A stretch of DNA of 64,000 bases from Chrysomallon squamiferum. Lineage: Eukaryota > Mollusca > Gastropoda > Neomphalida > Peltospiridae. The stretch spans positions 14,184,788 through 14,248,787 of the forward strand of contig CM022673.1 in the NCBI GenBank assembly GCA_012295275.1, given 5' to 3'. The notes beneath the pieces were generated by a model, which worked only from the letters and a program-made list of their open reading frames with translations, was not told the DNA's origin and ran no database searches. Both the position numbers and the translations under genes were made by a program. Positions 31,205 through 45,524 of this stretch are shown one piece after another. Numbering within the stretch: the first letter of the stretch is position 1; each line of letters opens with the position of its first letter.

Positions 31205-33770
31205 AGAACTGTTGATGACTGTTGAATGTTTGGGAAATGACCAAACACCATGTGTTTTTATGAAGTTTGATTCAATATTTCAGTTCTACAAAAACATTAA
31301 TAATAAAAAATGAAACAAACAATATTGCTTACTATATTGCTTCAAGAAGAATATAACAAGTGAAATATCTGTACTATTTGTCATTTCCTGAACTTATTTT
31401 CTTTTAGTAATGGAAAGGTAGCATAGCCAGGTTTTCTGCAGTGAAATTAAATATTGCTTATTGGTGGCAGTAATTCATTGTTCACCGTTTACCAGTAATG
31501 TTCCTTATACTGTCATTAAAGGCATTTCATTACAGGATATAAACATTTCTTTGATTGGTAGAAAGGTATGCAGACTTTCAGATGAAGTACAGCTTTCAGT
31601 TTTATCAGTTTTTTGTCTCAGTAATGTTTTAACTTAATTCCATCAATGTGAAATGATTTCAGCTGCCAGTTAATTCATTTAAATAATTTATATACATGAC
31701 AAATAAAATAGAGACCTGGACAGATAACCAAAGTGAAAGGTCTAATGTGCTTGTTTAGATGTTGCATTTAGCAAAGATGATGTCAGTAAACCTTTTATTG
31801 GTCCAAAAAAGCAAATGGTAAAGCATTTCAAGTGTAAAGGAAAAGAGATGTATTTGGCAGCTGAAATTATCAGACACCATTCCACATCTTTTCTGTAGTT
31901 TGAACAGAATACACTATATGTCACGTTATCAAGTAGATATTTGACACAAAACTGATTTCAATGAAAATATTAAAGTTTTTGCTGTAAAGATTGTGTACAA
32001 ATATTGCTCTATCAAACATGTTCGGCATTGTCCTTTTGTCACTAGTACTTCACAGCTGTTTTAACTGATCTACAAAGATAGCTTGAAGAAATGATTTAAC
32101 TGAAAATTGTAATATGTAGATAAGTATCTGTATTTTACATCAGGAAGACCGTTCAGTATAGTCTGCAGTGTTTGTCAGGCCAACTAGGCATTCCACTACT
32201 AGATGTTTTAATCAAAGACTGACTCTTACTTCAATATTAACAGTAGTAGACTCCACTAAATGTTGTTTTATTATGCAAACTTTTTGTCTTCTCTAATTTA
32301 TTAGTGTAGTTTTCTTTTCTTTTTTTCCGAAGGGAGTAGGATTAACAATTTACTTTCAGTGTTAACATTTAGAAAGTTCTAAGACAAACAAATTTCTCAT
32401 TTTTTAATTATCTTGAACCAAAATATTTAAATCTGATGAAATGTGTTGGTTTTTTTGTGTCATATTTAAAACTGATGTTCAGCTTTTTAGATTTAAAGCA
32501 TTATTTAAAAAGAAAATATTTATTATTTATTGATGTACAAAAGTTACCATGTTCAGATGGGAATAAACTTATCTGCAGTGAATTGGCTTCCCAACAAAAC
32601 ACTTCATTTCGGGTTGAAGTTTCTACGAGATTTGGTCAATGTTTCGAGCTGTTGGGAAGTGTAAATGTTTGGGAAGATTTCATTGTGGTAACTAACTTAT
32701 ATCTCTGTGTGTGAATATTTGTGTGCGTGTTACTGTAACTGGTAGTGTGATTATATCAGTTTATTTTATGCATGGCTGCTTTATTACCAAATGTGTGTGA
32801 CTGCTTCTTCAGACAGTATCTTCTGTATTTTGTACCAGACAAACTAGAACTAAGCTAATAAAAGTCCACAACTGAAGATTTTTTTTTTTTTACATTTCAC
32901 CATCATTTTCAGTCATTTCCCATAAAAACAAAGAAGGTGGAAGTTGTGAATAGCACGTGGTATTTGGCTTTTTGGTGGTTACTTCTTCCATGCATCCGTT
33001 CATCTGACAGTCACCAATAACCTTTGTTCTTGTCTTTTGTTTTTACCAGTTTAAGTAAAAATAATATTCTCAATAAATATTTAAATTAATATTATTATAA
33101 TGTTCCTAACAAAGCATTAACAGGGTTAGATGTGTGTTCTGTAACCTTGGATCAAGATCATCATTGGAAACTTAAAAACACTAAAAATTTAAACTTAACA
33201 GTAGTTTAGTTTCCTTGACAGAATGAATCCCGGGGTATTTACAAGTCTTTCATTATAATCTGTATTTATCCCATTTATTCCCATTGTTATATTTTAATTA
33301 TTGTATGCCCAGTGTGTATTTATTTGTGTAGATTGGTTTCTTGCCATTGTACATAGCAGTAAGGGAAATGTACTTTAATATGTATGTAGTGTTGCCTTGT
33401 AGCTCCAGGTTGTGGTAACTTTTGACAGTGCACAATGGTAAAACATTTTCCTATCATTTTCCATCAAACTTTCCTCTTGTAGGTAATTAGAATAAGAAAC
33501 TGCTTTTGCTTTAAAATGTTGTGAAGTTGTTTTTTAAATTTTCAAAGACATTAAATGTCGTTCACCAGTACAAGGGTTGAAACAACTAGTCAGCCGTTTC
33601 CTACTTCATGAGATTTATGTTTATTGTGTTAAAGTGAAATCATGCCTGCTAAATGCTTGAAACAAAGGTTCACTAAGTTGTCGCTTGGTGTATAAGAAAT
33701 AAAATTAGTTAAAATGTGCACTTTGTTCATAGCTTATTCAGCACAATAAACAACTCCATCAGTACTGTGT
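30855..33770 (+). other. KIF5: Kinesin heavy chain 3' UTR (terminal exon)
   Basis: GTAAGT begins at base 30400, the last base of the TAG stop. A good acceptor, TTTCAG, ends at 30854. Splicing therefore replaces TAG with TA plus A, still a stop. The following 2.9 kb is less repetitive than the introns and has no long ORF or splice signal of note. It contains a poly(A) run at 31171-31202 and ends near poly(A) signals AATAAA at 33698-33703 and 33745-33750. Exact 3' end is inferred. Confidence 0.65.
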
Positions 33771-33783
33771 TGTAGTTTTTATT
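33698..33783. terminator. Convergent poly(A) signals of kinesin and MED24
   Basis: Plus-strand AATAAA at 33698-33703 and 33745-33750 face a minus-strand AATAAA (33783-33778). If used, the two mRNAs would overlap at their 3' ends by tens of bases. Signals are seen; use is inferred. Confidence 0.5.
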
Positions 33784-34080
33784 TTTGTGTTTTAATGACA
33801 GACTGAAATACGTTCCTTTTTTTTTTTTCCTGTTTTTAATTAATAAATCATGGTATTATTTGAAAAAGATTCCAGTAAAATGTAACACCATTTTTTACAG
33901 GTGTACTTGTTCACATCACCTGTCAATACAGGGCATTTTTAAAATGTTTCTGTAATCAGTTCAGAGAGAGAGGGTCTACCTGCTGACATCATCATTACAA
34001 CACTGAAGTGAAGTGCTGAGTTCCAGACTGGAGTCTTGTAACAGTGTTTATCCATGTGTCGCTTCACACACAATTGCATC
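33760..34080 (-). other. MED24: MED24 3' UTR
   Basis: Sequence from the MED24 stop codon (34083-34081) to the proposed poly(A) signal. No coding match. Confidence 0.5.
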
Positions 34081-37000
34081 TCACTGTTTTGTTTTTGAAT
34101 TGTGACACACAGCTTTGGCAGCAATGTTCCTCCCAGACAGTGTGGTCAGATCACAGATTTGCAGAATCTGAGCATTGCTGTACACACCTGGCATCGTTTT
34201 CAGTATCTGCAGCAGCTGAAACCAGTTAATCAGAATATAAATACCTAATTATGCAGTTTCTTAAACTAAACAATCTAAATACAGATAATAATTATGTCAC
34301 ATCTTAAACAATAAAAATATTTGTTTTCAGTCACAGCAAAAAAAAAAAAAAAAAAAAATAAGGCTTTAATTTTATATTGTCTAATTGTATTATAATTAAA
34401 TTGTCTAAAGTAAAAAAAAATAAAATTCTAAATATTCAGATTTTTACCAAAAAAAATCTGACCACCTCTGACAGAAATAAAGTAAATGGACAAACCATGT
34501 CATGAGGCATGAACTGCAGGATGTGTCTGGCGTACTGCATTCCACACTTGACTGCTTCCTCAACAAAGGAAACAACAAAACCAGTCCTGGGAGTCAGACT
34601 GCTGTGATGTACAATAGCATTCATCAAATTGAACAGATTCACTGAAATAAGCAAACATTTAAAAATAATACGTATAAAATATTTACAAAAATAAACTATG
34701 GAGATTTTAATTCAATTTGTTCACAAAGGCATGGAAACAGATCTGACACAATGGATGCAAGACAATTTGGTACAAGAACTAAGTAAAATTGAGTAATTCT
34801 TGAGATACACACCTCAACATCAGAGTGGCATATAATATGGCTACATTTTAAAACTACACAATGACAAAAAAGTGAAATTCTTATGTTTAATAAACTGCTT
34901 ACTCAGTGCTTTGTTCACTGGCTCCTTGGTGTCCAGGATTGGTGATGTTTCACCATCTTCTTTCACAGCAATGTCCTCTGTGAAATACAATCAAAAACTT
35001 CAACATTAGCCTTTACATTACAAAAATCAAGTCACAATACTTAACTCTAGCACTGAAAAATGTCATGTAGTTTTTAGAAGGTTACATAAATATCTCTCTA
35101 CTGATAAAAAAACAATTAATCATGAATTTATCACTTACCAAAGTTGTAACCCTCTGAGTGTAGTGTAAGTTGTGGTTCACTGACTCTCGAATCTTCGCAG
35201 GTCGAAGTTCACTTTCATCCTGTTCCTGAGACAAATATTACACAAAAAGATTTGACATTTTACATTTTAATTAAAGCAAGATGTCGTCTTAATAACTTGT
35301 AGAATATTTATCTAAAGAATAATGTGCTTTCCCATCTACGTGAAACTTTTATGAAAGGTCCGTCATGCTGAACAGATTTTTTTTTGTAAGTTGTCACACT
35401 AGCAGTATTAAAATGAATGTTATGAAATTCTTATGTGGTTTATTCTAAAAATAAAACTGACAAATGTTAAATTTTAATTAATTTTAATGCCTGAATTCGA
35501 ATGAATGAATGAATGTTTTAATGACACTCCAGCACAATGTTTGAATCCATAAATATAACTGTTTTTGTGTTTTTCTGTACTCAACTACACCAGCACTGTA
35601 TGTACTTGAGCCCAAGGCCTAAATGTGAAATCTCACTAATAGTTTCTGTAACATTAACTTATCAACTTACCTCCAGCTCAACTTCTTTTCTTGATCGCTT
35701 CCTGCCTCTGCGGACGAATGGTTCTGAAATTACAGATTTAAAATGAAATACAATGCCATACTGAAGATATACTATCATTATGAAATTAAACTAACTGAAA
35801 GCAAATGCATCGTTTTTGTGACTATTTTATAAATATTTTACTTACATTAACAAAATGAACATTCCATGTATTTTCTAATTACATACATTAATAATATTTC
35901 ACAATGAGTTATAAAAATGAAATAATGATAGAAATGCAACTTTGAAAATTTTAATATAAAATATTCCATATCATCAAAAACAATAATAATGAAAGAAATT
36001 TTTGAAGAGCTGATACATTTAATATCAAATTTGAAATATTCTACAACAATTTTCTTGAAACAAGAAAAGATTATCTACCTTTGTGAGCAGTTTTTGCCAC
36101 CTGAGCGGCAGTGATGCACATGACACAGAGTTTAGCGAGAGTGTAGCCGCGTGGGTTTGTCAACATGTACTGTTTGGAGCGTGCGTGCAGGATGCGGGGG
36201 ATGGTGTGTAACAACAACGCCTGCGTCAAATGTTCCAGGTCCATGTGAAACATCGCAAACACCAGACTGAGAGCCTGACATAGAGATTCGTTAGTGTTTG
36301 TCTGCAGCATTTGCTGTGAATAAACAAACACTGGATTTGTTACAGACAGTAAACACTGGATCATTAATAAACAGCAGATTTATTATAGAACATAAACTCT
36401 GGGTGTTACAGAAATAAAAATACTGTGTTTTTACACAAACACTAGATTTGTTATAATAAATAAACTCTAGAATTTGGGGTGTAAAACATAAACACACTAA
36501 ATTTGTTATGGAACATAGATAATTACAAGATTTCTTGAACATCAACACCAGATTTGTTCAGAAATATAAACACCAGATTAGTTACAAAAATAAATAAACC
36601 CAGAAAGACCTACATTCCTTAATCAATCGAATCTGACTCGGAATTTTTCGTATTAAGTCATCATATTTGTTTATTCCTTTTCCATGAAATCAGTATAAAA
36701 ATGGGATATGAATTGTATTAAGTGGGTTTATTAAAGGTGTGCATTACCGACTGTAGATGATCACTCTGTTACATTCACATAACTGTTTAAACAGAGAAAT
36801 ACACTCACCACAACAACTCGCTCACAGAACCAGTCAGACCCACACAGACTGAGCAGCTGTTCTACAGTGTGAAGCGAGTGCAGGTCAATCCAGCCCTTGT
36901 CAAAAATCTGCTGCAAGGTTTTCTCCAGGACCTGGCTGGGCAGGGACTTGGCAGGGACGTACACAGTGAGAGAAGAACGCTGTGGATGGCTTTGTGGCAA

Positions 37001-39173
37001 AATATCGTTGATTATTCGCTCAATGACAATGTTCATCAGATGAGTGCGACTGGAAATATTCCAAAATTAAATTCAGATTTGAAGTGTACAGAGAAACAGC
37101 ATGCATGTATTCAGTATACTATCTGAAGAATTAGTGTTCTGTTTCTGTTTAGAGACAATACAACAAATCTGCAATAATTAAAAAATATCCCAAGTGAAAG
37201 TATATAAAATCTTTTTAAGCCAGTTCATGTATAATTTCATTATATGAATAATAAAAATTAAATACAGTGTATAAGTTATAAGATGTGCATGTTGCTGAAA
37301 TTTGTCAAATATAATTTAATGATATGTCAATAAATACATAAACCACTGACAGATAAATTCGTAGATACAGAATATGTAGGTACACAATATACTGTATAAA
37401 ATATTAATCTAATAATTTAAGTTTAAAACACAATATATAGATATGTAGTAGTGAATTAAACATATTCTAAAAGAGTATGAAGATATTAAAAAAGTATTGT
37501 TACAAGTTTAGCACATAAAAGACTTTCACTCACCTGTCTGGCTGGGTTGTGGTGTCAGGTTTAAACTTGGTAGCTAGATGTTCTAACATGGCCAATGGTT
37601 TCTCTCTTGCCTCCTCCACCACTGTGTTCATGTAACTACACAGCCACACACACACCACAACAGACAGACAACACATCCGATTCTTAACATTGTCCAGAAA
37701 TAACTACATTCAATAAAAATAGAAATTAAATTAAAATTTGTAACATCTAGTCAGGGATCATAAATTTATTTTAATTTGGAACATTAAATTTTATTATATC
37801 AATTTAAGGTGTTTGAACTAAAAAAGGAAAAATAAATGTTTTCAAACATCCAATACTAATTTGTATTTAAAAAAAGGTGATTTTTTTAAAGCATTTTACC
37901 CTATTTGTAAACTCTTTATTAAACATATTCAAAATAGCCAATATATTATAGAAATTATGGAAATCAATAAAATCACTCTGTTAATAAATAAAGATAAAAC
38001 ATACTCTTGAATAATTTTTTACAACCAATATCTTTAACTGACCCTGACACTGTCAAAAGTGATAGCTTCGTGTTCCCAGGCAAACAGAACTTCCTGAATG
38101 GCAAATGGTGTGTTGAGACAAACATCATGCCATCTTGTCAAACTACAACAACAAAATAATCATATAACTTTTATTTAGAAGAAAAGATAAAACTAACCAC
38201 ACTGCACTGATCAAGTAACACTGCACTGACTTGTATGACATGCATAACTTGAATATTAGCATTCAACACTGAAGATCATGTTTGTCTTCACAGAAAAAGG
38301 AAAACAAAGTTTAATGTTTAACTAAAACAAATTATATGAAGTTTATTTTTATTTGAGTAAGCAAAATGTATAAAGAATCATATAAAATGTATTTATTTAC
38401 AACTTTCAGACTGACCTGTATCAAATATATTTATTTTAATTCTTTTTGATATATTTGTTTTTAATTTTTTTTCTTTTTTTTCTTCTATCTTATCCTACTG
38501 CCTTGTTTGTGTATTTATTTGTTAAGTCATACTTTGTTCGAAGGTCCCCTCCTGAAGAGAACTGGTTTAACAGACTGTCTACTTTGGCTGGGTCGTTGGG
38601 CAGACAGTTCTCAATGTTCTTGTACTTTCCATCCTCTGGCAGCCATCGATGTGCCCACTGCACGATGAACGAATCACTCGTCTCTTTTAGCGATGACACA
38701 ATCTAAACACACAAAAATACACACACAACTTTCTTTCAGTATAAAACCAGAAAAAATTGCCAACTCTTTTAGTGATACACAGTCTGAATCGATACATAAA
38801 CAAACAACAAAATTACATACATATCTGGCAGGTAGTATAAACTACACTAACACCCTGTTAATCATTGTCCTTTGTAAGAACTAGAAAAATACCCACCAAA
38901 AATGTCCTTCATTTGCAAGACTGGATATATTTTAAATATACTCTATACAGTATCTTCTATGTCAGTCTTCCTATCTATCTACCTATTTATCTGTTTGTTG
39001 ATTATAGAGTTAACATTACTGGTAGAACTTACTGCTTTCAATGTTTATTAAAGTTTGTGTTCAAAATATCAAATATGATCTCTCTCTCTCTCTCTCTCTC
39101 TCCCTCTCACCATCTCTCTCCCCACCTCTCTCCCCCTCTCCCTCCCTCTCCCTCCCTCACTCACACACACACA

Positions 39174-39211
<38 letters not shown>

Positions 39212-39626
39212 ATAGTTTAGTAAGATACAAACCTCAATTCCATACAGCTGTATGATGTGACACAACATTAGAAACGTGACATCAAAGAGCTGGGCTCGAA
39301 TCTGTGCAGCCTTCACTCCCTCCCCACACGCCTGTCTCGCAAACTCATTAATTCTGAAATCATTTATTAAAAACAAACAAGGATAAAATAAAATCAAAAG
39401 GATAGTTTCTAAGGATAGTTTCCAAGGAGAATATAGATGTTGTGAGAGAATCAGGATTGAGGTGACTTCAACTATTATTTCAGTATCGATCGTCATTAGT
39501 CATAATTTTCTCTGACAACATCATCAACAAACACACCACACAGAATTACTTACTGTACCTTTATTACAGCTCAGCCAAAAACACAAATAATTTACAATTA
39601 AAAATAATTATTATTTATATAAGTAC

Positions 39627-39674
<48 letters not shown>

Positions 39675-42600
39675 AAGCAGGATATATTTTGTAAAAATTT
39701 AGAAAACAATACTTATCCTTATTGATAAGTCTTAGAAGTGAAATGTTATGAATTATTCATACATTAGGAAGTGTGAAAGTGATACAAATACTTACTTGAT
39801 CAGTTTGAGTGCGAAGTTCTGAAGTTCTCCCATAGAAGCTCCTGCAGCCAGAATGATCTCAAAGCTGCGACCAGACAACATGTGATTTAAAATACCAACA
39901 AGTGGATCCTGGTTCTTCTGATAGTCTGCGTCCAGAGTCTGTAACAATGTTTGTCTATCCGTATCAGTCTGTATGTCATACATGTATCTTTAAAAAAATG
40001 ACTATTCTATTGTAATTATTTTTATTCATTTGTCATATATTTTGATTTAACAATTTTAAAACAGGATATGATGTAACACAAATTACTGACAGTATTTTAC
40101 TGCTATTATTATTTATTTAAATTTACATTAAATATCATCATTAAGAAAACAATAAAAGCATTGCACAGCTTTCTAATGTTAAAAAATCAAAATTTGAAAA
40201 GCTTGACAGAAAACTAAATACCGAAATAAAACATAAAATGTAGTATTAAATTTATACTGAAATAAAAAGTAAATTCTAATTAGAAAATAATTGTTATTTC
40301 ATACACAAACAAACATCTATCTAGATGTTTTTTTCTAATTAATTTTAAAATGCTCATTTTTCACACACATAAAAAAAGCAAAATAAGCTATCTAACTTTA
40401 TTTCAAATGAAGAGTGAAAATATCAAGATGTTAATATATGTGTTATTTAAGATTTGATCTAGTCAGACAACAAAAACAGCTAAGTAAGACTAGATTAGCA
40501 AATTTTTATTTCAAATTTACTACACAATATTAAATAAATAAGTAAACAAGCAAATACTGTTTTATACAATTTTAAAATTATATGTTACTTGTTAGTCATA
40601 TCTTCATTATTATCAAAGCTACTGAACTTCTAAAACTTTTATTTTACTTAGTTTTTTTTTTAAAAACACCAAACTGGTTATTTAAAGTATATTTTCCTGC
40701 CTTAGGTCAAGTATATATATATATACCTTAGGTAAATATATATATATATATAAAAGACTAAAAGTTATTAAACAATGTAACTGTGCTGCAGCTGTGCTAT
40801 CCATCAAGTATCATGTTTAATGCTTAACTATTAATATAAAAATATGTTGAGTTGTCATTAAATAATAATTCATCAATAATCTGAAACTCATCACTTGGTA
40901 GTCAATAAATATACAGGTTTTTTGTGGGGTGGAGGGTTTTTCTTTTTTTTAATTTTAAACTTGTGATTTATATAAACTGAAAATAACACTTTATTTTTTA
41001 CTTAATTAGCAATAAAAATAATTTTAAGATCATTTCAAAATACTTTCTGCACCATAACTCAAAAAAACAAATTATTTAAAAAAAGATAAAATATAAGATA
41101 CATTATATTTCACAGCACTTGGTTTTAAATTAATTTTTTTAAAACTGATTAGTAAATATAGTTATGAAGACGTGAAATTGTCTAAATGTCTATAAATCTA
41201 CAACTAACACTTTCTTTTATGTTCATTTCAATTTCTAAAGTGCAAACAATTACAAACTAGCAGTACTGAAGAGCTAAGGATGCTAAAATGTTCATAAAAC
41301 AAAAGTGCAGTTAAAACAACACAAGTGCTAAAATAAACAAGTTTACAGCAACAAAAGAAAAAAGCAAAAAGCACTGAGCCAGCAGTGTAAGGAAACTACC
41401 TCTACCTTCAGTATTGATATTACCGTCATTTCAGCGCGCATTATTAAAGAAGTTGTACTGCTACCTGCAGTTGTCTCCGGAAGACGCAGCTTTTCTTTCT
41501 CAGCATTGCTGAAATGTCAGACACTAATACATAAATTTACTGTTATCTGAAATCACATTAATTTACTGTTATCTGAAACACTAAACAGACTTATAACAAA
41601 GTGTAATTATCAATTCAGCTGTAATCATGTTCTTTTTGAAAAAGTTCTTTTTCTGTGTTGAATAGACTTATAACAAAGTGAAAAGCAATTCAGCTGTAAT
41701 CATGTTCTTTTTGAAAAAGAGAAAATATTAAATTATATAGTTCTGTGTTGAATAGACTTATAACAAAGTGTAATTATCAATTCAGCTGTAATCATGTTCT
41801 TTTTGAAAAAGTGAAAATTTTAAATTATTTAGTTCTATGTTTAACATTATAGTGTAGTTACCGTCTCTGAAGTAAATGTTCTTTTTGCATCTCAGACAGG
41901 AGTTCAAATCTGACACACTGCTTGAGTAACTCTCCCACACAGTCATATCTGGGTTAAAAAAAAAGCATGCTAACTGTTACCACAAAAAAACAAATCACAG
42001 AACTCAGTTTTGATTAACTATAATCACAAAAAAAACAAAGGAAAAAAGATAGAGAAAAGAACGAAAAGAAGAAACAAAATAGGAAGGAAGAAAAAGAAAG
42101 CTGAAAGATTTTAATGAGAATAAAAATCTTTTAACTAAATAAGATGCTGGCTAACAAATAAAATTTAAAAAAAAGTATTACTGACAAAATCATAATTAAT
42201 AGGTATATTATACAACAAAAAAAAAAAAGACTGTAATATATTTGAATAAATAAGTGTATGAATGTTATTTTTAACATCATCAAAACATTTTAATATTAAT
42301 GGTTATCGCATATAAAAGCAAAATGATCTCTGTATTATAATGACACAAAAAGAAAATGTGTTATACTCAGAAAACTGAAAGTGAAAGATGAGAACAAACT
42401 TCTGTTTGATGTCAGTGAGGTCCAGAAGATGGATGTAGTTGAGGAAAAGTTCAAATCCCTGCTCTAACTCAACTCTGAAATCCACTCCTATAGTCTGCTG
42501 CTGCATCTTTGTCAGAATGTGTGGCATCTAGCAAAGTATCCAGCAATAAATTAAAATCAGCAGTAATATTATAAAATATTAAAATATCTAGAAATAACCA

Positions 42601-45490
42601 ATAATGTTATAAAATATTAAAATAACTAGAAATAACATATAACCCCTATTATAAAATATTAAAATATAGATGTAACCAGTAACCCCTATTATAAAACATT
42701 AAAATAACTAGAAGTAACCAGTAATATTATAAAATATTAAAATAACCAGTAATATTATAAAACATCAAAATAATAAGAAGTATCAATCATTAATTGTTGT
42801 ATTAAAATTATTAATAATATGAAATTAGGCTAAGATGAATAAAACTGCAGTCAAGTGGTAAATTAATTTAAAACAAAAAAAATACAAATAAAGATTAAAT
42901 ATTTAAAACATGTGAACAAGGATACTCTTAAGTAAAATTAGGATACACTAACAAAAACAAGGAAAAAAACTAAAGCAATACACTAACTAAAAGGAGGATA
43001 CACTAAAACTATGACGTGCTAATTAAAACAAAGATGTTGTGAGAGAATCAGGAGTGCAGTGACATCAACTATTATTTCAGTATCGATCGTCAATAGTCAT
43101 CATTTTCTCCAACAGCATCATTTTTATTACAGTAAAAACAACATTAACAAACATTTGACATTGCCAACACACAACACATAAAATTTCCAATGTAATTATA
43201 AAATACATCACTATGAACACTAAGTAATGAAAACACATTAATAAAGTTATACAAAACTTGTAAGATCAACAAAATGACTCATGACACTAAAACATACCAT
43301 GATATACTATTTAAACAGATATGCTGTAACTACAAACTTGATCTAGGATATACACTAATAATAAACATCAACTAGGATACTCTCAATAATGCATCTACAA
43401 GGATTCACTCTAAATTATATCAACATGGATCCAAACTAAAACTGATCAACAAGAATATACACTGAAAGATATCAACAAAGATAATGACAAATTACATCAA
43501 CAAGGATACACTTTAAAATACATCCAACAAAGGATATTCTGTAAAATACATCATACAGGACATTCTCTAAATTCCATGAACAAGGACTGTCTAAAATACA
43601 TCACTCTGGATACTCTAAAACATAACAACAATATTTACTATTTTTAAACTCATTTTGGAATGTGTATTTCAAATTTGTATTTCCGATGCTGAAAGATATC
43701 TAAAAACTAATAATTTGCACTCAAACAAAAATGAAATCATGCAATGCCAAGGACAAAGAATATTTTTAAAAAAATATGAAAAGTTTATTGTCTTGCTAAT
43801 GAAAATTGGTGGGAAGAGGGCAAATGATAAGTAAAACTTACTTTGAGGAAAGTGAATGCTGCCCACTTTAACTCCTCCTGAGAGTCTGTTGAGTCAACCA
43901 AACCCATGAAACAGGCTCTGAAAACTTCCTGATACAACTGAGGCCAAGACAATTTCTGAAAAAAAAAAAAATAATAATTTATTTTATTTTCCTTTGTGTT
44001 ATTATTCATTCATTTCAAGGCATAATATAAATGCAGCCACAAAAATTATTTTTGTCATATCTGTATGTAACATAAATATTATTTATTTTCATATAAATAA
44101 GCCAATCAAAGTAGAATTTGGGATAACAGAAAAAAAAAATTAATTGATGTAATGTGACAAAAATCAAATAAAATGAATATGAAAAAAACTTCCACCCATG
44201 TTAACTTGATTACTATCAAGTACACACTGTGACTCTCAAAAGAAACCTATGTAATCAAGTAGTGACTAACATGATAAAGTACAATCACATAACAGCAATG
44301 TCAACATAATAGTTATGATGTACACAGCATTATGTTGAAGTAAAAATAATGTTTACCAAGTAAATACAGTGACATTCAATTTAACACCATATTTATTAAG
44401 CCAATTCCACAACTGTCATCTAAGCAACTATTTATCAAGTAATTCTCATGATAGTAAAGTTAAGAAGGTAAGAGTGATTAAGTTAACATGATGAAAGTCA
44501 AGTTAACACAAATTAACTGTTTACCAGCAGTCTGGTGACAACCAATACTTGATCTACAAATGGCTGCAGCTCATTGGTTGGATTCAAAACAACTTCAAGA
44601 GCAACAAGTCCATTAATTGTGGGACAGATTGGAAGATGAGGAACTTGAAGAATGGGTGTGGTTGGAAGCTGAGATTCCTGTAATCTGCGTAAATAAAAAC
44701 AAAAAATATTTTCTTTCTCTATATAATCTGACAAAGGAAACTAAGAGGTTTCAAAATAAGCACAATATTTTAATTATTATTATTTTTTATTCATTTATTT
44801 ATTTTTATCATTATTTATTTTAAATGCTGCAAATGATCAAGAAGTGACAGCAATCATAAATAAAAACATAAGATATTTGTCTGTTTTATTCTATGTCAGT
44901 TTAATAAATAAGGGAAGTATAAAAAAAAAAAAAATAAATAAAAAGCATAAAGACTTACTGAGTAAGACTGTTGAGTGTCAGTGACACTTTCTCTCGTACT
45001 GAGGCAGGCATGGCAGTCTGTGGCAGCTGACTCAGTGTTCCCCGAACATTCAACTCTGTCTGCTCAAACTCTCTATAAACATCTAAAACAACAATAATAA
45101 AAAAAATTAAATTAAAATAAAGCTTCAACATTGTTTTAATATTATTATTATCAAACAGAACTGCTGTTGAGGTATGTGCTATAGCTCCAGGATAGAGAAA
45201 TAATCTGAAAAACAATCCATCTTATATTGTGCGCTATCCTTTCTATGAAAATATGAATTATAGGAGCATTGTAACAAGACTGACAAGTATTGATATATTA
45301 AGCTATAAAAAAATGCATCTTTTTTAAAACAATATATTATAAATTATAAATTTGTGATATAAAAATTAGCTTTCTAGTTGTTATCAACTAAACTTTATAC
45401 TAGATTAAAGATCAAAAAAAATAAAATAAAATAATAATAATAATATTTACATCTATAATAGAGATAGAGATATACACTATCAATATTTAA

Positions 45491-45524
<34 letters not shown>

